DNA of 48,096 bases from positions 1-48,096 of the forward strand of contig JAICUO010000003.1 in assembly GCA_025935815.1 (NCBI GenBank), read 5' to 3'. This document shows, in pieces, positions 27,502-35,798 of this stretch. The stretch's first letter is position 1, and each line of letters begins with the position of its first letter. Source of the DNA: Streptosporangiaceae bacterium. GTDB lineage: Bacteria; Actinomycetota; Actinomycetes; Streptosporangiales; Streptosporangiaceae. The position numbers and the translations under genes were made by a program. Below the pieces are notes generated by a model. That model was not told the origin of the DNA and searched no databases. It saw only the letters and a program-made list of their open reading frames with translations.

Positions 27502-28005
27502 TCAACTGGAGGTCATCGTGAGCCCCGGCGGGTGAGCTAGCGTCTGGTAGACGACGCAATAGCGCTCGGTGAGGCGAATCAGCGTCTGGACCTCCTCGGC
27601 GGTCGCCTCGGTGTCCAGCTCGAAGGCCAGGCGGATGGAGCTGAACCCGACCGGCGCCTCCTTGCTCACCGCCAGGGTGCCGCGGAAGTCCAGGTCGCCC
27701 TCGGCGGTGACGGTACCCCCGGCCACGGTGATCCCCAGCGAGGTCGCCACGGCCCGCAGCGTGACCCCGGCGCAGGCCACGAGCGCCTCCAGCAGCATGT
27801 CCCCGGAGCACAGCAACGAGCCGTCCCCTCCGGTGGCCGGGTGCAAGCCGGCCACCGCCAGCTGCCGTCCCGTGTCCACCGAGCACGCGATGGCCTGGTC
27901 GTCGAGCTGGCCGCGCGCCCGCAAGGTGATCAGCGCCTCGCGGGGGTCATCGCGGTAGGCGTCCTTGAGCGGCTGCTGCACGGCGCGCAGCTCTGAGCTA
28001 TCCAT
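27502..28005 (-). CDS. OsmC-family protein
   Basis: LLCSGDMLLEALVACAGVTLRAVATSLGITVAGGTVTAEGDLDFRGTL...YCVVYQTLAHPP. Confidence 0.88.
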   Translation of the reverse strand: MDSSELRAVQQPLKDAYRDDPREALITLRARGQLDDQAIACSVDTGRQLAVAGLHPATGGDGSLLCSGDMLLEALVACAGVTLRAVATSLGITVAGGTVTAEGDLDFRGTLAVSKEAPVGFSSIRLAFELDTEATAEEVQTLIRLTERYCVVYQTLAHPPGLTMTSS

Positions 28006-28142
28006 CCTGGTACTCCTCCCGCGGTGCCTGCGCGCCGCCCGAATGCGTTACCCCCCACGGTACGACGCGCGCGCACCCGGCGGATGCCGTGGAGGTGCCG
28101 CCGGCCGCTGGCGCCCGAACGCGGGATCGTAGAGTTGCCCGG

Positions 28143-29498
28143 GTGAGCGATCTGAGGAACCGTGTCCGTGATCTCCTGCCCGGCCTGATCGGCGACCTTG
28201 AGGATCTTGTCCGGATCCAGTCCGTCAGCGCCGACCCGGGGCGCCTGCCCGAGGTGGAGAAGTCCGCGCGAAAGACCGCCCAGCTGCTCGCGGCTGAGGG
28301 GGTTGCCGCCGAGATCGTCCGGGCGGGCGATGGCGCCCCGCCGACCGTGCTCGGCGAGCGGAAGGGACCCGCGGGCGCACCCGTCGTCCTGCTTTACGCG
28401 CACCACGACGTCCAGCCGGAGAACGACCCGGCCGACTGGGACAGCCCGCCGTTCGAGCCCGCCCGCCGCGGCGACCGCCTCTACGGCCGGGGCGCGGCCG
28501 ATGACAAGGCGGGGATCGCGGTGCACGTGGGGGCGCTGCGCGCCCTGGGCGATGACCTGCCGGTCACCGTGCGGTTCTTCATCGAGGGCGAGGAGGAGGT
28601 CAATTCCGCCACCCTTCCGCACCTGCTGCGCCAGTACCGCGACCGGCTCGCCGCCGACGTCATCGTGATCGCCGACGCCGGAAACTGGGACATCGGCGTC
28701 CCGTCGCTCACGACCAGCCTGCGCGGCCTGGTCCGGGCGGACGTGGAGGTCCGCACCCTCGCGCACGCCGTCCACTCGGGCATGTGGGGCGGCCTCGTCC
28801 CGGATGCCATCATGGCGCTCACCAGGCTGCTGGCGACGCTGTGGACCGAGGACGGCAGCCCGGCCGTCGACGGCCTGACCGGATCTGCCGCCGCCGACGT
28901 GGACTATCCCGAGGAACGGCTGCGCGCCGAGTCCGGCGCCGCGCCCGGGACCCGCTGGATCGGCGCCGGCTCGGCCGTCGAGCGGCTGTGGGCCCGGCCC
29001 GCGATCACGGTCACCGGGATCGACGTCCCGAAGGTCGACGGCGCCTCCAACACCCTCGTCCCGGTCGCCCGCGCCCGCGTCACCATCCGCCTCGCGCCCG
29101 GGGACACCAGCGCCAACGCCATCGCCCGCCTCCAGGAGCACCTGGACAAGCACGTCCCATGGGGGGCCCGGCTCACCACCACCGTCGTCGACGCGTGCGA
29201 GCCGACCGTGCTGCCGACGGCCGGGCCGGCCTACGCCGCCGCGCGCTCCGCGCTCGCCGAGGCGTGGGGCGTGGCACCGGTCGACATGGGATGCGGCGGC
29301 TCGATCCCGTTCATCGCCGAATTCCAGGAGGCGCTCCCCGGCGCGAGCATCCTCGTCACCGGCGTTGAGGACCCCGACACCCGCGCCCATGGCCCGAATG
29401 AGGGACTCCACCTGCCGGAGTTCGAGCGCGCCGTCCTCGCCGAGGCCCTGCTCCTGCGGCGCCTCGGCGAGGCCGGCGACAGCCCGCCGGGAAGCTAG
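28143..29498 (+). CDS. M20-family dipeptidase/metallopeptidase
   Basis: VLLYAHHDVQPENDPADWDSPPFEP...LYGRGAADDKAGI...IEGEEEVNS. Confidence 0.95.
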   Translation: MSDLRNRVRDLLPGLIGDLEDLVRIQSVSADPGRLPEVEKSARKTAQLLAAEGVAAEIVRAGDGAPPTVLGERKGPAGAPVVLLYAHHDVQPENDPADWDSPPFEPARRGDRLYGRGAADDKAGIAVHVGALRALGDDLPVTVRFFIEGEEEVNSATLPHLLRQYRDRLAADVIVIADAGNWDIGVPSLTTSLRGLVRADVEVRTLAHAVHSGMWGGLVPDAIMALTRLLATLWTEDGSPAVDGLTGSAAADVDYPEERLRAESGAAPGTRWIGAGSAVERLWARPAITVTGIDVPKVDGASNTLVPVARARVTIRLAPGDTSANAIARLQEHLDKHVPWGARLTTTVVDACEPTVLPTAGPAYAAARSALAEAWGVAPVDMGCGGSIPFIAEFQEALPGASILVTGVEDPDTRAHGPNEGLHLPEFERAVLAEALLLRRLGEAGDSPPGS

Positions 29499-29504
29499 CC
29501 GGGC

Positions 29505-30773
29505 TTGGTGGCCAGACGATCCCTGGGGCGGCAGTTCGGCTGGCTGTGGGCGGCCTACGCGGTCAGCGCCTACGGGTCCGGGTTCGGGTTCGGCGCGTTC
29601 CCGCTGATCGCCGTGCTGGCGTTGCATGCCGGCCCCGCTGAGGTGTCCGCGCTGTCCGCGGTGGGGCCCGCGGTCGGCGCGCTGATCGCGGTGCCGCTGG
29701 CGCCGTGGGTGGAGTTCCGCCGCAAGCGGCCGGTCATGATCGTGATGGACCTGACCCGGTTCGCGGTCATGGCGACCGTCCCGGTCGCTTACGCCCTCGG
29801 CCGGCTCACCTTCCCCCAGTTGCTGCTCGTCTCGGCCGTGGTCGCCGCGGCCAAGATCGCCTTCAACGCGGCCAGCGGCGCCTACCTCAAGGCCATCGTC
29901 CGGCCCGCGGACCTGCTCGTCGCCAACGCCCGGTTCGAGTCCACCAACTGGAGCTCCATCGCGGTCGGGCCGCCGCTCGGCGGCGCCGCGATCGGACTGT
30001 TCGGACCGGTCGTCACCGTCATGGCCGACGCGCTCAGCTACCTGCTCTCCGCGCTGGGCATCACCGCGATCGGCGGCCGGGATGAAGCGCCGCGGCTCAC
30101 CGGGCAAGGGCCGGTCCGGGCGGGCGCGCTGCTCGACGGCTGGCGGCACATCCTGGGCCATCCCGGCCTGCGGCCGCTCTGGCTCAACAACATGCTCGTC
30201 GCGGGCCTGATCATGGCCACCGAGCCGCTGCTGGCCGTGCTCCTGCTCCGCCAGCTCGGCTTCCCGCCCTGGCAGTACGGCCTCGCCTTCGCCGCCCCCT
30301 GCGCCGGCGGGCTCATCGGCTCTCGGCTCGCCCGCCGGGTCGTGGCCCGCCACGGCCAGCACCGGATCTTCCGGACCGTCGGCACCCTGCGCGCCATCTG
30401 GCTGATCGGCCTGGCCTTCGTCCGCCCCGGCCTCGCCGGCCTCCTCACCGTGATAGCCGTCGAGCTGGCGATCATCATCAGCATGAGTCTCTACAGCCCC
30501 GTGCTGGCCACCTACCGGCTTGAGAACACCCCCCGGCACCGCGTCGCCCGCACCCTGTCGGCCTGGTCAATCGGCCAGCAGGCGTCCATCGCCATCTTCA
30601 CCGCGCTCGGCGGGCTGCTCGCCGGCCTCACCAGCCCCCGCACTGCCATCACGGTGGCGGGGCTGCTCATCCTCGCCACCCCGCTGCTCCTGCCCCGCCG
30701 CCCGCGTCCCGCGCCCGCCGCCGACCGCGAGCTGGCCGCATCCGGCTCACCCGCCGCCCAGGACCCCTGCTAG
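29505..30773 (+). CDS. MFS transporter
   Basis: Multiple TM runs; QFGWLWAAYAVSAYGSGFGFGAFPLIAVLAL...RFESTNWSSIAVGPPLGGAAIGLFG. Confidence 0.92.
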   Translation: MVARRSLGRQFGWLWAAYAVSAYGSGFGFGAFPLIAVLALHAGPAEVSALSAVGPAVGALIAVPLAPWVEFRRKRPVMIVMDLTRFAVMATVPVAYALGRLTFPQLLLVSAVVAAAKIAFNAASGAYLKAIVRPADLLVANARFESTNWSSIAVGPPLGGAAIGLFGPVVTVMADALSYLLSALGITAIGGRDEAPRLTGQGPVRAGALLDGWRHILGHPGLRPLWLNNMLVAGLIMATEPLLAVLLLRQLGFPPWQYGLAFAAPCAGGLIGSRLARRVVARHGQHRIFRTVGTLRAIWLIGLAFVRPGLAGLLTVIAVELAIIISMSLYSPVLATYRLENTPRHRVARTLSAWSIGQQASIAIFTALGGLLAGLTSPRTAITVAGLLILATPLLLPRRPRPAPAADRELAASGSPAAQDPC

Positions 30774-31067
30774 CCCGCGTTTCCGCCCGCGGGGTCTGCC
30801 TGAGCCGGACATGACAGCGCCCCCGGGAGCCTGTGCTCACGAGGGCGTGCCCTGGCCGGCGCGCGCAGGTCGCCTCACGGCGAAAGGCGCAACATGGCTC
30901 CAGCCGGACGGTATTCCATGAAGGCAGTGATTTGAGCCCGGGGGACACGAACGCACCGACGCAGAGGAGGAACGCAAGGGCCGCCAGCCCTATTCCGGGG
31001 CGTCGGCCCGCTCGCCCCGCGGCTGGCATAAGCGGCGAGCGCGCGGCTCAGGGGCAAGCCGCCGGGG

Positions 31068-31325
31068 TCAGGCGGGCGCCCCGAAGACGCCGCGAAACCG
31101 CGGCGCCGGCCGAGGCTTCCTCGGCTTCTTAGTGCCGGCCGCCTGGTGCTCGTGGAGGACCTCGGTCGCGCGCCGGGCGATCTCGGTGATCTCCGCATGG
31201 AGCTTGCGGACCTCGCGCGCCCCCCAGATCGGCGCGCTGAACCTGTGGTGGGTGATCGCGGTAACCATGAGGAACCGGGCGTCGGCCGGGTCAACGCGCC
31301 CGTCCAGCCAGTCAGCTCGCTCCAT
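31068..31325 (-). CDS. Small hypothetical protein
   Basis: MERADWLDGRVDPADARFLMVTAITHHRFSAPIWGAREVRKLHAEITEIARRATEVLHEHQ. Confidence 0.55.
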   Translation of the reverse strand: MERADWLDGRVDPADARFLMVTAITHHRFSAPIWGAREVRKLHAEITEIARRATEVLHEHQAAGTKKPRKPRPAPRFRGVFGAPA

Positions 31326-31602
31326 TCCGTCTCCTTCTGCGTATGCCGTCGTCCTCGCCGGGACGGCGGTCACCCGGCCGGCCGGAGCGGAAAGTGCTCA
31401 AGGGTGGCGATCGCCGGCGCGTCAGCGCGGCCCGGCGGAACCAGCCTCAGTCACGGAAGTATAACTTCCCCGACCTGCGCGGCGTCCCCTTCGGGCGTGC
31501 TGATGCCCGCGCGCGGCCCGTCCAGCGGCGCGCCGCCCGCCGGGGTTGTTGACTGGTCACAACATGACCGAGCTCCCGCTGGTGCGGGCCGCGGGGCGCC
31601 GC

Positions 31603-32298
31603 TCAGCTGCCGGCCGGGTGGCGCTCGGTCGCGCCGAACGCCTCCCCCAGGCTGGTCAGGTCAACCGGGTGCCGCGCCTGCCCGGGCTCGTCGCCCAAAC
31701 GCGGGCGCATGGCTTCCAGGGCGGTGAGGATCTCGCGGCCGACCTGCTGTCTCGGGAGCATCGCGTCCACCGAGACCAGGATCCCGCGCTCGCGGTACCA
31801 GTCGATGATGGGAGCGGTTACCTGATGGTAGAGGGCCAGCCGCTGCCCGATGACCTCCGCGGTGTCATCCGAGCGGTGCTCAAGCGCGGCCCGCGCCAGC
31901 AGCCGGCGGGTGACCTCGGCATCGTCGGCGTCCAGGTGCAGCGCGACATCCGCGGTCATGCCGAGCTCGCGGCCGATCGTGTAGGCGGCGCGGGCCTGCT
32001 CCATGTTCCGCGGGATCCCGTCCAGGACGTACCCGCCCCCCGCGGCCTTCGCCGCCACCAGCGCCTCCCGCACCATGTCCAGCACGACCTCGTCGGGGAC
32101 CAGCCCGCCGCGGTCGAGGTACTCCCGGACGGCCACGCCCAGGGTGGTCCGCCGCGCCACGTGATCGCGCAGCAGCTCCCCGGTCGCGATGTGCGCGATG
32201 CCGAAGTGCGCGGCGATCAGCGCGCCCTGGGTCCCCTTGCCCGCACCCGGCGGGGCGATCATCAAAACCCGCATCCTCGTTGCCTCCCCGCTCATCAT
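31603..32298 (-). CDS. Adenylate kinase-like nucleoside monophosphate kinase (short LID)
   Basis: LMIAPPGAGKGTQGALIAAHFGIAHIATGELLRDHV...GGYVLDGIPRNMEQA...RSDDTAEVIGQRL. Confidence 0.9.
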   Translation of the reverse strand: MMSGEATRMRVLMIAPPGAGKGTQGALIAAHFGIAHIATGELLRDHVARRTTLGVAVREYLDRGGLVPDEVVLDMVREALVAAKAAGGGYVLDGIPRNMEQARAAYTIGRELGMTADVALHLDADDAEVTRRLLARAALEHRSDDTAEVIGQRLALYHQVTAPIIDWYRERGILVSVDAMLPRQQVGREILTALEAMRPRLGDEPGQARHPVDLTSLGEAFGATERHPAGS

Positions 32299-32406
32299 CT
32301 CGCCCGCCGCCCGCCAGCCGGCACCCGGCTCCGCACCGGATGCCGTCCGGCAACCCAGGTGCGCGCGGGCGCCGAGTCACCCGTCCGCTACCCTGGGCAG
32401 ATCGTC

Positions 32407-32883
32407 ATGGGAGGGCGCATGCCGTACGTCGTCGACTTCGAGAACGTGTCCGCCACCGGCTTGGAATCATCCCCGGTCGCGGCGGCCCTGGCCGGATTGC
32501 GCGCCAACGAGGCGCGCTACTTCAAGAACAAGTACGATCACGTCTTCACGGTGACCCCCGCGAGCGAGGCACCGGAGATCCTCGGCTGGGTGAACCGCAT
32601 CCTGTCCGATGAGCGCGGCATCGTCATCTCCGCCCGCCCCCTCGAGGTGACTTCCTTCGAAGCGGGCGGTTTCCGGATGGCTTACGTGTTCTACGAGTCC
32701 GGCCTGTCCGTCAACGTGATGTACGGCATCCAGGACGGGGATAAGCGCGCCGTCGGGTTCAAGCTCTCCGAAGGCATGGAAGTCCCCGGGGAACTGGCGT
32801 CAAGCTTCAAGTTCGCGCGCCAGAAGTCAAAGCTGGCCGGCGTGATCCGCGGCTCTTTCTTCGTGATCAAAGGCGAATACTGA
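32407..32883 (+). CDS. Conserved-looking hypothetical protein (start 32407 or 32419)
   Basis: MPYVVDFENVSATGLESSPVAAALAGLRANEARYFKNKYDHVFTVTPASEAPEILGWVNRILSDERG... Confidence 0.65.
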   Translation: MGGRMPYVVDFENVSATGLESSPVAAALAGLRANEARYFKNKYDHVFTVTPASEAPEILGWVNRILSDERGIVISARPLEVTSFEAGGFRMAYVFYESGLSVNVMYGIQDGDKRAVGFKLSEGMEVPGELASSFKFARQKSKLAGVIRGSFFVIKGEY

Positions 32884-32899
32884 CACTTCTCAACGCCTG

Positions 32900-33775
32900 T
32901 CAGGCCAGGCGCTCGAAGAGCGACGCCGCTCCCAGCAGGTAGGCCGTCACCGCCGCTGGCTCCCAGCCGCCGGTCGCGAAGACGCACCAGTCCAACAGGG
33001 CGCTAGCCAGGCACACGGTCGTGACGGCGGCGCCATCACGCTCCAGTGCGTATGCCGCCAGGCGGGTAAGGACGGACTCCGGAGCCGCCTGGCGGCCGTG
33101 CACCGAGAACAGCAGCGTCGCGACGTCGATCGCCACTGGTCCGCGGCCGATCCCCTCCAGATCGACCACCGCCGCCACCTCGCCGTCCCTGAACAGCACG
33201 TTGTGGAGGCCGAAGTCCATGTGGACGAGGTCGGCGCCCGGCAGTCGGACGCCGCGGAACGGCGCCGCGCGGCGGGCGATGGCCTCGCCCGCCTCCAGCG
33301 CCTCCGGTGACTGGCGCCGCAGGGCTGCCCGCCACCCGGAGCCGTCCAGGAAGACCGCGCGCCAGGCACCGCTGACCCGGTCAGCGCCAGCCTCGCCGGC
33401 CAGGCCCCGCTGCCGCTCCAGCACCGCCAGCAAGGCGTCCAGCGCGACGTCGTCCATGCTGTCGAGGTGCTCGCCCGCCACCAGCTCGGCCAGGACGTAG
33501 GGGCGCCGCCGCCCGTCCATGCCCCAGGCGAGCCAGGCCGGGGTCGGCCAGCCGCGGGCCCGGGCATGGGCCACGAGGGCCGCCGTGCCGTCCAGGTCCC
33601 GGCGGGTCGAAGCCAGCGGGTGCCACTTGAGGACGGCCCGGGCGCCGTCGCCCGCTTCGACCACCCAGGCGCCTGTCTTGCGCCCGCCGCCCAGCCGGCC
33701 CACCAGGTGCCACGTTCCGTGGCCCTGGCGGTTCAGCGAGTCCAGGACGCCGGCCGCCGCGAAGTCACCGGCCAC
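32900..33775 (-). CDS. Aminoglycoside phosphotransferase/kinase-like (APH) protein
   Basis: LVHMDFGLHNVLF (HxDxxxxN) followed by AAVVDLEGIGRGPVAIDVATLLF; GTG start 33775. Confidence 0.85.
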   Translation of the reverse strand: MAGDFAAAGVLDSLNRQGHGTWHLVGRLGGGRKTGAWVVEAGDGARAVLKWHPLASTRRDLDGTAALVAHARARGWPTPAWLAWGMDGRRRPYVLAELVAGEHLDSMDDVALDALLAVLERQRGLAGEAGADRVSGAWRAVFLDGSGWRAALRRQSPEALEAGEAIARRAAPFRGVRLPGADLVHMDFGLHNVLFRDGEVAAVVDLEGIGRGPVAIDVATLLFSVHGRQAAPESVLTRLAAYALERDGAAVTTVCLASALLDWCVFATGGWEPAAVTAYLLGAASLFERLA

Positions 33776-33898
33776 GCGGTCATGGTACGCACCCGGCCAG
33801 CTGCGGGTGAAACCGCGGTGAAACCGCGGTGGATCCGGGTGGGGGCATCGTCGGGGGTGTTCGCGGCCACCAGGGCCGCGGGGACGGACCCGAGGGAG

Positions 33899-34267
33899 AT
33901 GGCTGAGATGGCCGCAGGGGGGATGGAGCAGAAGAGGCGCTACCGGGCCTACAAGGCGCGCACCGAGCGGCTGCCCGCGCCGTACCGGGCGGCGATCGAC
34001 GCGCTGGAGCGGTACACGCAGTTCTTCGGCCCGGGGGCCAGCGATGGCGTGCTGGCGATGCTGGAGGAGCTGGCCGGCCGGTTTGAGCAGGGCGCGGCGG
34101 ACGGGGTCCCGGTGCGGGAGCTGACCGGCGATGACCCGGTGGAGTTCGCCGAGGCGCTGCTCCGCGACTACCCCCAGGCCCAGTGGATCACCCGGGAACG
34201 GCACCGGCTGGCCGCCGCCATCGCCGGCGCCGCGGAAGGCACCGTCAGTGAAAGGACGGCATCGTGA
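33899..34267 (+). CDS. DUF1048-like small protein
   Basis: MAEMAAGGMEQKRRYRAYKARTERLPAPYRAAIDALERYTQFFGPGASDG; sits directly upstream of DrrAB genes, GTGA overlap at 34264-34267. Confidence 0.75.
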   Translation: MAEMAAGGMEQKRRYRAYKARTERLPAPYRAAIDALERYTQFFGPGASDGVLAMLEELAGRFEQGAADGVPVRELTGDDPVEFAEALLRDYPQAQWITRERHRLAAAIAGAAEGTVSERTAS

Positions 34268-35031
34268 TGACGACGCAAGCGATCCGGGTGCGGGGCCTGG
34301 AGAAGTCCTACAAGGACCTGCGCGTGCTGCGCGGCGTCGACTTCGAGGTGGCGCCGGGCACCATCTTCGCGCTGCTCGGCTCCAACGGCGCCGGCAAGAC
34401 CACCGTGGTGAGGATCCTCTCGACGCTGCTGAAGGCCGACGCCGGCACCGCCGTCGTCAACGGCTACGACGTCGCCGCCCAGCCCGCGAACGTGCGGGAG
34501 TCCATCAGCCTGACCGGCCAGTTCGCCGCCGTCGATGAGGTGCTGACCGGGCGGGAGAACCTGGTCCTGGTCGCCCGGCTGCGCCACGCTAAGAACCCCG
34601 GGAAGATCGCCGGTGACCTGCTGGAGCGTTTCCAGCTCACCGACGCCGCCGCCCGCAAGGTGGCGACGTACTCCGGCGGCATGCGCCGCCGGCTGGACAT
34701 CGCGATGAGCCTGATCGGCGACCCGCCGGTCATCTTCCTCGACGAGCCCACCACCGGCCTGGACCCCCAGGCCCGGATCGAGGTGTGGAACAGCGTCAGG
34801 GACCTCGCCGGGCGCGGCACCACGGTGCTGCTGACCACCCAGTACCTCGACGAGGCCGAGCAGCTCGCCGGGCACATCGCCATCCTGCACCAGGGCACCA
34901 TCATCGCCAGCGGCACCCTCGCCGAGCTGAAGCAGCGGTTCCCGCCCGCCACCGTCGAGTACGTCGAAAAGCAGCCATCCCTGGAAGACATCTTCCTGGC
35001 CATCACCGCAACGACCGCGAAGGAATCATGA
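34264..35031 (+). CDS. DrrA-like ABC transporter ATP-binding protein
   Basis: LLGSNGAGKTTVVRILSTLL, YSGGMRRRLDIAMSLIGDPPVIFLDEPTTGLDPQAR. Confidence 0.95.
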   Translation: MMTTQAIRVRGLEKSYKDLRVLRGVDFEVAPGTIFALLGSNGAGKTTVVRILSTLLKADAGTAVVNGYDVAAQPANVRESISLTGQFAAVDEVLTGRENLVLVARLRHAKNPGKIAGDLLERFQLTDAAARKVATYSGGMRRRLDIAMSLIGDPPVIFLDEPTTGLDPQARIEVWNSVRDLAGRGTTVLLTTQYLDEAEQLAGHIAILHQGTIIASGTLAELKQRFPPATVEYVEKQPSLEDIFLAITATTAKES

Positions 35032-35798
35032 TGACCACGCACTTCATCGGCGACACGGCCGTGCTGCTGGGCCGGTCCATGCGCCACATCACCCGCAGCC
35101 TCGACACCATCATCACCGTCTCCGTCATGCCGATCGCCCTCATGCTGCTGTTCGTGTACGTCTTCGGCGGGGCCATCGCCCCCGGCGGCGGGCCCGGCCG
35201 TTACGTCACCTACCTGCTGCCCGGCATCTTGCTCATCACGATCGCGATGGGCATCTCCTACACCGCCTACCGGCTGTTCACCGACCTGCAAAGCGGGATC
35301 TTCGAGCGCTTCCAGTCCATGCCCATCGCCCGCTCCGCCGTGCTGTGGGCGCACGTGCTGACCTCCGTCGTCTCCAACCTGATCTCGCTGGTCATCGTCG
35401 TGCTGGTCGCCCTCGCGATGGGGTTCCGCTCCGGCGCGGGGCCCCTGGCCTGGCTCGCCGTCATCGGGATCATCGTCTTGTTCACCCTGGCGGTGACCTG
35501 GCTGGCCGTCATCGCGGGCCTGTCCGCGAAGTCCACCGACGGCGCCGGCGCGTTCTCCTACCCGATCATCTTCCTGCCGTTCATCAGCTCGGCGTTCGTC
35601 GCCACCCGCACCATGCCTGGCCCGGTGCGCGCGTTCGCCGACAACCAGCCGGTGACCTCCATCGTCAACGCGACCCGCGACCTGTTCGCCCAGCAGCCGG
35701 TCAGCGCCAGCATCTGGACCGCCCTGGCCTGGTGCCTCGGCATCGGCATCGTCGCCTACGCCCTGGCCATGGTCACCTACCGCCGCAAGATCAGCTAG
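35028..35798 (+). CDS. DrrB-like ABC-2 type permease
   Basis: ATGA overlap with the ATPase gene; TM-rich LMLLFVYVFGGAIAPG...YVTYLLPGILLITIAMGISYTAYRLFTDLQSGIFERFQSMPIAR. Confidence 0.93.
   Translation: MMTTHFIGDTAVLLGRSMRHITRSLDTIITVSVMPIALMLLFVYVFGGAIAPGGGPGRYVTYLLPGILLITIAMGISYTAYRLFTDLQSGIFERFQSMPIARSAVLWAHVLTSVVSNLISLVIVVLVALAMGFRSGAGPLAWLAVIGIIVLFTLAVTWLAVIAGLSAKSTDGAGAFSYPIIFLPFISSAFVATRTMPGPVRAFADNQPVTSIVNATRDLFAQQPVSASIWTALAWCLGIGIVAYALAMVTYRRKIS

Noticed and set aside
27930-30539. 869-aa minus-strand ORF
   Set aside because: Antisense shadow of the M20 peptidase and MFS genes; Gly/Arg/Asp/His/Gln-rich with no domain signature, typical of high-GC DNA
30667-31029. Minus-strand ORF with TM-like start GIGLAALAFLLCVGAFVSPGL
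   Set aside because: Only the first about 25 aa look membrane-like; the remainder is Arg/Pro-rich and runs antisense into the MFS gene. Possible truncated small membrane protein but unsupported
31546-31580. GGTCA-CAACA-TGACC inverted repeat
   Set aside because: Only 5-bp arms; expected by chance in a region this size
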